Source of the DNA: Kiritimatiellia bacterium | Lineage (GTDB): Bacteria > Verrucomicrobiota > Kiritimatiellia > WLWN01 | Assembly: GCA_012103575.1 (NCBI GenBank) | Contig: WLWN01000001.1 | Span: 263,792 to 327,791 of the forward strand | Reading direction: 5' to 3' | DNA: 64,000 bases | Shown: positions 56,495 to 64,000 of the stretch, piece by piece | Layout of the letters: each line of letters opens with the position of its first letter | Position numbering within the stretch: the stretch's first letter is position 1 | Program-made: the position numbers and the translations under genes | Notes under the pieces: generated by a model | Seen by the model: only the letters and a program-made list of their open reading frames with translations | Databases searched by the model: none | What the model was told of the DNA's origin: nothing

Positions 56495-57020
56495 TCCAAG
56501 TCGCCTTGTCTTTATTGATGAATCCGGGGCGAAAACGAATATGACTCGTCTGCGGGGCCGGGCGTTGGGCGGGAACAGGCTTTTTACCAAAACGCCTCAT
56601 GGACATTGGTGTACCACCACCTTGATTTCTTCGGTCCGCCTGGACGGAACAACAGCGGCCATGGAGGGGGAGGGGGCGACAGAGACGGCTGTTTTTGGAG
56701 AATATATTCGCCGGGTTTTTCTCCCGACTCTTTTACCTGAAGACATCGTCATCATGGACAATCTTCGCGTCCATCACAATCCCAAGGTCATTAAACCTAT
56801 TGAGTCATGTGGGGCCCATGTAAGATTCCTTCCACCCTACAGCCCCGATTCCAACCCCATTGAAAAAATGTGGGGCAAGATAAAGAATCGGTTGGGCAGC
56901 CTTGCAGCCCGCAGTCAACAGGAACTATCTGAAGCGCTCACACAAGCGTTCGAAGAGGTTTCTCCCGACGAGGTAATCGGCTGGTTTTCTTCGTGCTACA
57001 TCGCGACACCTCAATCGTGA
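56457..57020 (+). CDS. IS630-type B transposase, catalytic ORF (copy 5)
   Basis: 187 aa from TTG 56457, DDE set LVFIDESGAKTNMTR, IVIMDNLRVHHNPKV, YSPDSNPIEKMW. Probably made as a frameshift fusion with the HTH ORF; a separate TTG start is less likely. Confidence 0.88.
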   Translation: MRKQWIQEVAKLDPSRLVFIDESGAKTNMTRLRGRALGGNRLFTKTPHGHWCTTTLISSVRLDGTTAAMEGEGATETAVFGEYIRRVFLPTLLPEDIVIMDNLRVHHNPKVIKPIESCGAHVRFLPPYSPDSNPIEKMWGKIKNRLGSLAARSQQELSEALTQAFEEVSPDEVIGWFSSCYIATPQS

Positions 57021-57821
57021 AGCGCTCTAGCTGTTAATCCAAGCCACACTTCCTTTAAAGTCCCTCATATTGTAAATTCAATCTCAACCTTGGAAAAACC
57101 GGATACCGTACTGGTAGACCGATTATCTCATGATGATTATGGCTCTTACCCTATCGGTGGGCGTGCTCTGATGAATAAGGTGTCGTTGCCGGATAACCGG
57201 CCTTTTTGAGTTAGGAGCAGGCTATCTATCAGATGGATGCGTGATCGTTTTGCACGCTACGGCCCAACGAATTTTTCATAGACCAGGAATTCCTGCCTAT
57301 CGCTTAGGGGTTATCACAGTAGCGCCGGGGTTTGCAGTTGATGAGGTTTTGCAAAATATCAGAGAAACATTGCCTCCTGATGTTTTGGCGTATACACGGA
57401 TGGATATGATTGAGAAGGATGAACACTACTTTGTAACCGTCAAATCTTTAGGTATTATATTTCTGGCGGGGGTACTCGTCGCTTTTATTAGCGGAGCGGT
57501 TGTTCTTTTTCAGGTGTTGTCCACGGAAATGATCCATCGTATGCATGAATTTGCTACGCTTAAAGCCATAGGGTATAAGTCATCCGACATCGTTAAAATA
57601 GGTCTTCAACAGGCTGCTATCTTTACGTTGTTTGTCTATATTCCAGCGGTTTTTTTAGCCATCATTGTCTATCAGAAGGCCTACGAGCTGTCGCGTATTC
57701 CCATCTCCATGAGTATTGAACGAGCGATTTCAGTGTTGGGGCTAGCATGCGTTATGTGTGGGATAGCAGCTGTATTTGCTTTAGGCAGAGTCCGCAAATC
57801 AGACCCTGTCTTATTATTCCG

Positions 57822-59123
57822 ATGAATGTTCCCCAACAATTTTGTGTGGCCTGGTGCATATTGATACACCACAAAATCCGGCTTTTCTTCTCAATAATTG
57901 GCATTGGATTTGCAGTGATTATCCTGTTTATGGAGGCGGGGTTTTTTCATGGGTTTAGTGACAGTATGATTCATTGGGTACCCTATATGGATGCCGATCT
58001 GATTATGTATAACCGCCGCAGAGTATACGTCACGGATTGGCAAAAGTTTAACATCAAAAAAATGTATCAGGCCCGCTCTCTAGATAAAGTGGAATCCGTT
58101 ACGCCTCTCTATACAGATATAGATGAGTTGTGGAATCCGAATGGAGAAAGCCGAAATCATGTTTTTAGCTTGGGGATTGATCTGCAACGGCCAGGTCTTC
58201 TTATTCCCGGCATTGAGCGCTATAAACATGAACTTACTGTACCAGGATCGATCCTTTTAGATCAGCTTTCCCGAAAAGAAATTGGGCTATTCGATATAGG
58301 CACCCGAAGTCGGATCGGTCGGTACCCTATAAACGTAGTCGGGGTTTTTAAGTTAGGCCCTAACTTTGTTTATGAAAGTAGCGCCTTGATGAGTTATACC
58401 TGGATCCGTCAGTTAAACGTGGGATTTCTGTGCGAATGCTTTGGAGGCAAAAGGTTGCAAAAAAACGCAGGCGCACCCGCTGGGTGCGTCGAGGCTTTTT
58501 TGTAATTCCTTTTGGCTCAAATGGTTCGTGCAGAAAACCGCGTTTAACTGACGGATCCAGGTTATAGAGCCCATCCGCGTCTTTTCTCCCCAGAGTGGGT
58601 TTCGTACGGCCTTATCAAGCTTTTCCCAGCTTATGATCTATGGTCTGTACAAAAGAAACTTAAAGGCACTCTTTCAAAGGATATAGAGGTATTAACCAAG
58701 CAGGAATTTCTTCGCAAACAGAAAGAGTTTGTGCTTAAGGTTACGCCAACAGGTATTATCTTCAGCCTGGGGCTTATCGTCGGATTCATTATTGGTATAA
58801 TTATCACATACCAAATTTTATTTAATCAGATTATAGATCATTTGCCTCAGCTGGTTACATTAAAAGCTATGGTACATCGACCCAGCACGCTCGTCGGCCT
58901 GGTCATCAACAAGGCTCTGATTCTATGTTCTCTGGCGTATATTCCTGGCCTTACTTTTAGTCTTTTTCTCTATAAAATGATCGAGCAATATACAGGCATT
59001 ATCATGGTCTTTAATGGGGTACGTATGGGCGTTATTCTTGTCCTGACTCTGCTTATGTGTTTGATCGGTGCTTTATTAGCTGTACGAACAGCTGTTCACG
59101 TTGATCCGGCTGATTTGTTCTAA
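57822..59123 (+). pseudogene. DevC/FtsX-like ABC exporter permease 2, interrupted by MITE copy 4
   Basis: ATG 57822 overlaps the stop of permease 1 (ATGA). N-terminal part FCVAWCILIHHKIRLFFSII, first helix, and periplasmic domain up to SSALMSY at the MITE (58398). After the MITE the sequence resumes YRAHPRLFSPEWVSYGLIKL and has three closing helices (IIFSLGLIVGFIIGIIITYQ, ALILCSLAYIPGLTFSLF, ILVLTLLMCLIGALLAV) and HVDPADLF, a DevC end. Without the 163-bp insert and one copy of TTATA the frame is continuous. The MITE adds a stop at 58503, so the C-terminal helices are not made from the first start. Confidence 0.85.
58399..58561. repeat. 163-bp MITE, copy 4
   Basis: Full-length copy with 5-bp target duplication TTATA on both sides (58394-58398 and 58562-58566), inside the second DevC-like permease gene. 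It introduces a terminator-like hairpin into the transcript. Confidence 0.93.
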
Positions 59124-59204
59124 TTCGGGGACGTCATTGGTAGTCATTGGCTTACTGCGTTCGTGTCGATTTAAATAGAAGGAAGGCAAAGATCTATTTC
59201 GGGA

Positions 59205-59410
59205 CTCAATACTAAAAGATCCATCGTATATCTGGAAGGAGTGAACTATACCTACGGCCGTAACGAAAGCCATAACCAGGTTTAATTTGATAATCAGTTA
59301 GCCTTGGAGCTGAAAGAAAAGAGAGAGAAGGCGGAAGATATATTGATCCGGTTAGGTCTTGGTGAGCGTATGGATTATAAACCTCAAAAATTGGTGGATT
59401 GTTCACAGTG
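59205..59410 (+). pseudogene. DevA/LolD-like ABC ATPase remnant
   Basis: One frame reads SIVYLEGVNYTYGRNESHNQ, a TAA, then FDNQLALELKEKREKAEDIL and GLGERMDYKPQKL. The N-terminal strand and the segment just before the LSGGQ signature are recognisable; the Walker A region between them (about 90 residues) is deleted, and nothing remains after KPQKL. Position right after two DevC genes identifies it as the exporter's ATPase, now dead. Confidence 0.7.
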
Positions 59411-59411
59411 T

Positions 59412-59723
59412 AAACAAAGGGCCCACTCGTTCCATCTACTGTACCTATCACTTCAGTACTTGTCCAACGTGACATTCCTCTGCAGCTCTCCAACTAAACG
59501 AATAGATCCCTTCCTGAACAGCTACTACTCCAACATTCTCTATATATACACACGAACCAACACTCGCATTCGTGTATAAACGCATATCAATGGTTATGCT
59601 GCCACTGACTGGCAGGCCATTGGTCCCTAATAAACGCCCTGATAAGTAATCGTTTCCGGTACTTCAGCGACGACAGAAAGGGCACTCACAAATAACATGA
59701 TACTTAGACTTAATTTTTTTCAT
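59412..59723 (-). pseudogene. decayed exported-protein gene
   Basis: Read from ATG 59723, seven As in the start region; with six As the N-terminus is KKLSLSIMLFVSALSVVA, a signal peptide, followed by EVPETITYQG. After another shift GRLLGTNGLPVSGSITIDMR and VQEGIYSFSWRAAEECHVGQ follow, then STEVIGTVDGTSGPFVYTV in a third frame. This ITYQGRLxxxNGxPV start is common in secreted surface proteins of PVC bacteria. Truncated and multi-frame, so non-functional. Confidence 0.6.
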
Positions 59724-59989
59724 TTTCTATTCCTCTTTTGGATTATGGGGCCAACCGATTTTTGCTTGATGATTTCAGGAAAAATTTGAGTTTGAAGTTT
59801 GGACGATGTCGCCCTCTCAACTTTTTTTTAGCCTATATACGATCCTCATTATAATGTCAAATCTTTTTTTCCTTTTAATTTTAGCCTTGCGTAAAATACC
59901 AATAAACTGTAGATACAAAAAATTTTCCTTCATGAAATAAGGGGTAATCGTGCTTTATTTATCGAGCTAATATAGAAAGACAAACACAG
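59724..59989. other. AT-rich intergenic region upstream of oxoamine synthase
   Basis: About 265 bp. It should hold the promoter of the gene at 59990, but I see no convincing -35/-10 pair; several T-rich tracts are present. No ORF or RNA gene recognised. Confidence 0.4.
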
Positions 59990-61378
59990 ATGAATTATAA
60001 CCAACGCACAGTATCGTTAGGCAAAACAGATAAAACCGAGATATCGCCATCGTCTTTACTTCCGCCCTCCAATAAAACAAAACCCTTGTGCGCGTTGAAC
60101 AAACAAGGGGTAAAACACTACACCGACTGTACCTTTGATATGTACCTTGAAAGCACAGACATTGATATAACCGAAATACATGGGTTTAACGCATGGCGCG
60201 AGGCCTGTCTAGAAGATGGAACGTATGGATTTGAAGCCGCTCGCCTACATGCCCAAGATACAGAAGTTACCGTTCAGCGTGAATCCGGTGAAACGTTATG
60301 CATGTTGAACTTTTCCAGTTATAACTACTTAGGCTATACGGCTCACTCTCAAGTTATTAAAGCGGCCAAGCATGCATTAGATCAATTTGGGTTGGGCGCG
60401 GGCAATTCTCCTATCCTAAGCGGCACATTAGCTATTCACAAAGAATTAGAAAACAACTTATCCGAATTTTTGGGTGTTGAAGGATACAGCATTTCCCTTT
60501 TTTCTTCTGGCTATGGCGCGAACGTAGGTACGTTATCAGCCTACATGAAAACGAACCATGTACTTGTTTTGGATACGCATGTGCATGCGTCTATCATGGA
60601 AGGAGTCCGCCTATCGGGTTCCGAGATTTGTTATTTTAAGCACAATAATCCGCAACATTTAGAAAAGGTATTAAAAAGGGTCGCGCAGACAAATTCCCGT
60701 ATCCTGGTCTGCATCGAATCAGTGTATAGCACGGAAGGAGAGATTGCCTGTATCGCAGAGGTCGTGACTACGGCGAAAAAGTACGGGGCGAAAGTATTCG
60801 TTGATGAAGCACATTCCACGCTCCTCACTGGCCCTCATGGCAGGGGTCTCTGTGCTGAGCAAGGTGTATTGGACCAAATTGATTTACTGGTCATGACCTT
60901 TAGCAAAGCGTTTGGTGGCGTAGGAGGGGCCTTATACGCCCCCCAAAAAGTAATCCATTATGTAAACTGGTATGCCGCTTGCCGCATGTTTAGTTGTGCT
61001 TTGGACCCAGCCGTTACAGGCGGTGTCATCGCATCTTTGGCGTTAGCAAAAGGTTCTGATGGTGAATTAAAACGAGCCCGTCTTAAAGAAAATGCCCAAC
61101 ATATGCGTTCTCTGCTTGCAACACGGTTGGATATTGGAAAAAGTGAGAGTTGGATTATCCCAGTATTTTATGGCACGGAGAAAAAATCGTATCCTTTGCA
61201 TGACTACCTTCAGCGCGTGGGATTGGATACAGGGCTTATGCAATATCCTGCTGTACCCCGAGGGAGGGCTCGTCTTCGGCTTTTTATCACCTCGGAACAC
61301 ACCTCTGAGCAACTAGAAAAAGCGGCCGCCATTCTTTTTGAGGCGGCTGAACGGTTCGATTTTCTTAACCCAAGATGA
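59990..61378 (+). CDS. alpha-oxoamine synthase family PLP enzyme (serine palmitoyltransferase-like)
   Basis: Condenses an amino acid with an acyl-CoA using pyridoxal phosphate; family includes serine palmitoyltransferase, KBL, AONS and ALA synthase. The 462-aa protein has an unusual 80-100 residue N-terminal extension, then CMLNFSSYNYLGYTAHSQVI near 103, LGAGNSPILSGTLAIHKELE near 136, DTHVHASIMEGVRLS near 190, KVFVDEAHSTLLTGPHGRG near 270 with the cofactor Asp, and MTFSKAFGGVGGALY near 305 with the Schiff-base Lys. The long extension and the desaturase downstream suggest a sphingoid- or lipid-type product rather than biotin synthesis; substrate unproven. Ribosome site is weak. Confidence 0.85.
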   Translation: MNYNQRTVSLGKTDKTEISPSSLLPPSNKTKPLCALNKQGVKHYTDCTFDMYLESTDIDITEIHGFNAWREACLEDGTYGFEAARLHAQDTEVTVQRESGETLCMLNFSSYNYLGYTAHSQVIKAAKHALDQFGLGAGNSPILSGTLAIHKELENNLSEFLGVEGYSISLFSSGYGANVGTLSAYMKTNHVLVLDTHVHASIMEGVRLSGSEICYFKHNNPQHLEKVLKRVAQTNSRILVCIESVYSTEGEIACIAEVVTTAKKYGAKVFVDEAHSTLLTGPHGRGLCAEQGVLDQIDLLVMTFSKAFGGVGGALYAPQKVIHYVNWYAACRMFSCALDPAVTGGVIASLALAKGSDGELKRARLKENAQHMRSLLATRLDIGKSESWIIPVFYGTEKKSYPLHDYLQRVGLDTGLMQYPAVPRGRARLRLFITSEHTSEQLEKAAAILFEAAERFDFLNPR

Positions 61379-61379
61379 T

Positions 61380-61490
61380 CTGTCTGCTACGCAGACGTCA
61401 TTAATACTGCTTTGCGGTTGTCATTTAGCTTGCTTCGCAAGCGTCATTGGTCCCGATGCGCTTACGCATTTGGGATAGTCATTAATAGCA
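61380..61490. repeat. array of short hairpins separated by GTCATT
   Basis: Four small palindromes in a row: GTCTGCTACGCAGAC, CTGCTTTGCGG, GCTTGCTTCGCAAGC and ATGCGCTTACGCAT, each followed within a few bases by GTCATT. A related GACGTCATTGGTAGTCATTGG lies at 59129-59150. The array begins directly after the oxoamine-synthase stop codon. Confidence 0.7.
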
Positions 61491-61810
61491 ATCAATTTCA
61501 TGGAGGGCCACTGTCCCCAGTGGCGGAAAATAATTTTTCAAGCACCTCAACGGATTGTCGATAACGCAAGACATATTGGCGCAAAAGAGCCTATCCCGGG
61601 AACTCGAACAGGTGATTCAAACCGTTTTTTTTCAAAAAAAGTTTTTCTGTTTGTATTCATTTGTGTAAGTTATTGGCCGATATTGGACTATGTATTCGGA
61701 ACCATGCCGCCAGAGGAGAAAACAAAGAATGCCGGTCAAGAGTTGAACCGCAAACCAACGTGCACCCCATCCATTCGGCTTATGGGATGGGCTCAGCAAT
61801 ATTGGGAACC
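61491..61810. other. no confident gene, possible decayed ORF
   Basis: About 320 bp. A frame reads HLNGLSITQDILAQKSLSRE and LEQVIQTVF near 61545-61640, and a second frame is open across 61500-61814, but neither has a recognisable family or a proper start. Possibly a decayed short gene between the oxoamine synthase and the desaturase. Confidence 0.35.
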
Positions 61811-62719
61811 ATGATGAAAGCTAAAGAATCCTGCAGGAAAGACGACCGGCATGATTTCATAAATCACTCGACGTATGTGGCGGAACTGCGCCTTTTTTTG
61901 CCCGAAGATGCCTTCAAGCCTGATCCCCAAAGCCTGTTCATTGCCCTCATCCATCTGGGTATCATTGCGGGGTGTCTTATGCTTGGTATCCATACAAACG
62001 CTCTGTTTGTAAATCTGGTTTTAGGCACCATCGCCGGCCATAGCCTCGTGTGTCTCTCTTTTTATGCGCATTACCTTAGTCATAACGTCGTTGTCAGATC
62101 CCCAGGGATACGATACGGATTGGAGTTATTTTTTTGGGGAATCAACGGCATGCCGACCACGATATGGCGTCAACTTCACAACAAAACCCACCATCCTCAA
62201 CCCAACACGTCTCTGGATCCAGATAGAAGATTCCTTGAACCTGAACGCAATATTTTTACCAGGCTATTCACCTTTATCTTTCATCCTAACAAAGAGGTCC
62301 CGAATTGGAATCCTTTGGTCGGGCTTCATCTGATTGCCTATATTATAAAAAATACAATGGCGGCGCTATACTACCCTGGAAAATCGAAGCCGGACATCGT
62401 TCCTAACAAGCCTCAATATACTAAATCGCAAAGGGTTCTGGTTGCTTTTGAAGTCATGGTGATTTATCTGATTCAATATGGCTATTATGTGGTATTGGAT
62501 TACGACCTCGTAAAATACATTTGTTTCGGCCCCTATGCGCTCCTGGTCGCATCCATATCGGCGATAGCTTATATCCTTACCAATCATTTCCCTAACGAGG
62601 TTCACGGCCATACGGATATGCTCAAAGCATCGACATCCGTTATCATCGCTCCTATCTTTGACCATCTCCATCTCAATTTTTCATACCATTCGGAACACCA
62701 CCTATTCCCCTCCATACGT
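61811..62719 (+). pseudogene. membrane fatty acid desaturase, 3' end lost to IS30 copy B
   Basis: About 300 aa from ATG 61811/61814. Membrane segments near residues 40-60 and 65-90, with the His boxes HYLSHN near 93, HNKTHHPQ near 131 and HSEHHLFPS near the end, the pattern of di-iron desaturases and hydroxylases of lipids. The frame is cut by IS30 copy B right after the third box (LFPSIRA), so the last 20-40 residues are replaced by IS-coded ones (stop at 62785). All iron ligands remain, so a chimeric protein could in principle be folded. Linked to the oxoamine synthase, suggesting lipid or sphingoid modification (inference). Confidence 0.8.
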
Positions 62720-63763
62720 GCAGACTCAACTTACAAGTGCAAAACCGAAGCTGTCCATCATTTCTTTGGGCGTTCTATATTCTAAGCATTTTCTCGGTCT
62801 ATTATTCAGTAACTCCACAGCCATCTCAACTGAGCGGAGCTGCGGGCAGCAAAGTCGGTTTTCTTCGGGAAAAACTGGCGAAGCAAACCATTCGTGTTTT
62901 CGTTGCTCCCTCTTTGCCAAGGGTTTCTCCCTTCAGCAAAGAAAATGGGGGTTGCTATTTTTTTCTGTAGTTTAGCATGGCTGGCAAACTCCATGCCATT
63001 ATCTACAGTCACCGTTTTACAGGGGAGCCCTGAATCAGCGAACTGAGGTACGGAACGGTTGACCGATTCGGCATTGCATCGAGGTAAAAGATCGGCGATG
63101 AGATACCGAGTCGCTCGATCTACTAGAGTGACTACACAGGCCTTTTTTCTCGTTTGGCCCTGAATAGTGTCACCTTCCCAATGGCCTGCCACCTTGCGGC
63201 TTTCAGCCTCTTCGGGGCGTTGGTCAATCATCGTTTGGTTGTGTATACGTGAATGGCTTTTCCGAGTCGCTCGTTTTTTCTTTCCGGGGCCACGCAGGTA
63301 TTTTCGGTAGCCAGCCCCTCTTGGACTGTACAAGTAGCGGTAGATCGTCATTCGACTGATGGGAGGGTCACCTTCTAGCTTTCTTCGACCTTCAACCTGT
63401 TCTGGAGACCAATACTTCGCCAGGAGAGTCTCCACTTGTTCTTTGCTAGCTCCCATCACTTTTTGAGGCTTTCGAGCTAGCTGTAATCGGCTTTGAGCCA
63501 GGCCATTTGCGGGTCTTGGGTAATAGCGGCCACGGACTCGATTACGGCAAAATTCGCGCCAAATAGTCGAGGGGGATCGGCCCAGGCGACGGCCAATTTG
63601 AGATAAGCTATATTTTTCTTTTAGCATCTGGGCTATCACTTCTCGTTCATAACGGTTTAAATGTTCGTAGGTTCGTGGCATTCTATGTTCTCCTTTGGGG
63701 GGGGTCAGATACCCAAAGAATGAACTATGCTACGGACCTTTGCACTTGTATTGTTACTCTACC
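62720..63763. mobile_element. IS30-type 2 element, copy B
   Basis: About 1.04 kb with the same ends as copy A. Inserted in the desaturase gene on the left; on the right it abuts an IS1634-type copy. Transposase nearly intact. Confidence 0.88.
62806..63681 (-). CDS. IS30-family transposase (copy B), C-terminal frameshift
   Basis: 291 aa in one frame: HTH LNRYEREVIAQMLKEKYSLS, then SRMTIYRYLYSPRGAGYRKY, VAGHWEGDTIQGQ, KTVTVDNGMEFASHAKL and RNPWQRGSNENTNGLLRQFF with all DDE regions. Loss of one C near 62823 replaces the last 35 residues (AVELLNNRPRKCLEYRTPKE in copy A) by a short tail WLWSY. Most complete of the IS30 copies but probably impaired. Confidence 0.88.
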   Translation of the reverse strand: MPRTYEHLNRYEREVIAQMLKEKYSLSQIGRRLGRSPSTIWREFCRNRVRGRYYPRPANGLAQSRLQLARKPQKVMGASKEQVETLLAKYWSPEQVEGRRKLEGDPPISRMTIYRYLYSPRGAGYRKYLRGPGKKKRATRKSHSRIHNQTMIDQRPEEAESRKVAGHWEGDTIQGQTRKKACVVTLVDRATRYLIADLLPRCNAESVNRSVPQFADSGLPCKTVTVDNGMEFASHAKLQKKIATPIFFAEGRNPWQRGSNENTNGLLRQFFPKKTDFAARSSAQLRWLWSY

Positions 63764-64000
63764 ACCTCTAAAGAGCTCGGCGCGAGTCAGACGATCCTTA
63801 AACTCGCCCAAGACCTTGGCCTAGATCGCCTCCTTTATTCGCGAAACGAGACATGGGTCAAATTGGTTATGGCGATGGTTGTTGGACGCATCATTTATCA
63901 GGGGAACAAACTAAGCCTTTGGAACATCTCTGAGCATACCTGTCTATGGGAACTGTGTGGTATCGATGAAAAGCCAGACGTCGAAAAGCACTGTTATGAA
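63764..64000 (+). mobile_element. IS1634-type transposase, second copy, internal fragment at window edge
   Basis: The frame reads KELGASQTILKLAQDLGLDR and VVGRIIYQGNKLSLWNISEH, clearly homologous to the copy at 2812 (KELGASQSILKLAKDLRLDR) but with many substitutions. Its 5' end is missing at the IS30 junction; the 3' end lies beyond the window. Confidence 0.85.

Larger units (their letters stand above)
56030..57029. mobile_element. IS630-type element B, copy 5 (best preserved)
   Basis: 1000 bp with both inverted ends, TAGAGCATTTAACGATTGAA (left) and the complement of TAGAGCGCTTCACGATTGAG (right), at a duplicated TA. Both transposase frames are intact. Most likely the autonomous or latest copy. 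Confidence 0.92.
55681..57825 (+). pseudogene. DevC/FtsX-like ABC exporter permease 1, interrupted by IS630 copy 5
   Basis: The N-terminal part (55681-56029: AWSNTVQHKRRTLVASLGIC, first helix, and a periplasmic start) stops at IS630 copy 5. Removing the element at its TA joins KCMVL to AVNPSHTSFKVPHIV in frame. A further one-base excess in a T5 run (57203-57207) shifts the frame; the last part (57241-57825) has three membrane segments (GVLVAFISGAVVLFQVL, AAIFTLFVYIPAVFLAI, LACVMCGIAAVFALG) and ends KSDPVLLF as DevC proteins do. DevC permeases work with DevB and DevA in a TolC-dependent glycolipid or envelope exporter. Its stop overlaps the start of a second permease. Confidence 0.82.

Overview
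The window reads as a piece of a Gram-negative chromosome, most likely from the PVC group (Verrucomicrobiota, Kiritimatiellota or Lentisphaerota relatives). This is an inference. It rests on a heptose-1-phosphate adenylyltransferase (lipopolysaccharide), a DevC-type exporter, a 'DGDGMPDDWE' calcium-repeat secreted protein, secreted GH16/CBM-like proteins, metal-transport permeases fused to DtxR-like domains, and RNase Y. No rRNA operon or taxonomic marker is present. The striking global property is decay. The window holds about 15 insertion-sequence copies or remnants from at least nine types (IS1634, two IS630 types, IS1380, IS110, ISL3, two IS30 types, two IS4 types, one integrase-type element). 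Four copies of a 163-bp MITE are present, and more than a dozen ordinary genes carry a frameshift, a nonsense codon, a deletion or an insertion. This is the pattern of a lineage in recent IS expansion and gene loss, although some single-base homopolymer shifts could be sequencing or assembly errors.

Layout. 1-2.6 kb: a transaldolase remnant, a MITE-broken DUF4143 ATPase and 6-phosphogluconolactonase (pentose phosphate pathway). 2.7-4.5 kb: IS1634-type element. 4.7-6.0 kb: an amidohydrolase with a lost metal-ligand histidine. 6.6-7.5 kb: IS630-type element. 7.6-10.1 kb (minus): a cyclic-nucleotide-binding/4Fe-4S protein with a membrane partner, both frameshifted. 10.15-12.0 kb: MITE plus a scrambled IS1380. 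12.0-15.3 kb: acyl-lipid desaturase, tRNA-Val(UAC), isocitrate dehydrogenase and heptose-1-P adenylyltransferase. 15.4-19.0 kb: IS110, IS630 and ISL3 pile-up. 19.2-25.3 kb (minus): RNase Y, 5-formyl-THF cyclo-ligase, RarA, a probable 6S RNA, and a short PheT. 25.4-27.5 kb: lipoprotein and sugar-nucleotidyltransferase-like protein. 27.5-33.2 kb: a DtxR/MntR-type repressor divergent from a Mn/Zn ABC transporter whose two permeases each carry a DtxR-like C-terminal domain. 33.3-35.7 kb: sodium:solute symporter.

35.9-45.0 kb is the most interesting region. It is a cluster of secreted proteins that share one C-terminal beta-type module, with a PapD-like chaperone candidate, a calcium-repeat protein and two large GH16/CBM-like proteins. 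The first large protein is switched out of frame by a T10 tract inside its signal peptide. The second is interrupted by an IS630 copy and shifted at a G7 tract.

45-55.6 kb is an accessory graveyard: IS630, IS4, IS30 and integrase-type elements, two broken PIN toxin-antitoxin pairs, an RHS remnant, a MITE, and one intact RelE/HTH toxin-antitoxin pair. 55.7-59.7 kb is a DevC-DevC-DevA exporter broken by IS630, a MITE and deletion, followed by a decayed exported-protein gene. 60.0-62.7 kb carries an alpha-oxoamine synthase and a second desaturase truncated by IS30. The window ends inside a second IS1634 copy.

The metal locus (repressor, operator candidate and transporter with built-in sensor-like domains) and the RNase Y/FthC/RarA/6S block are the most coherent functional groups. 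All family assignments come from reading motifs in translated sequence; no database search was run.
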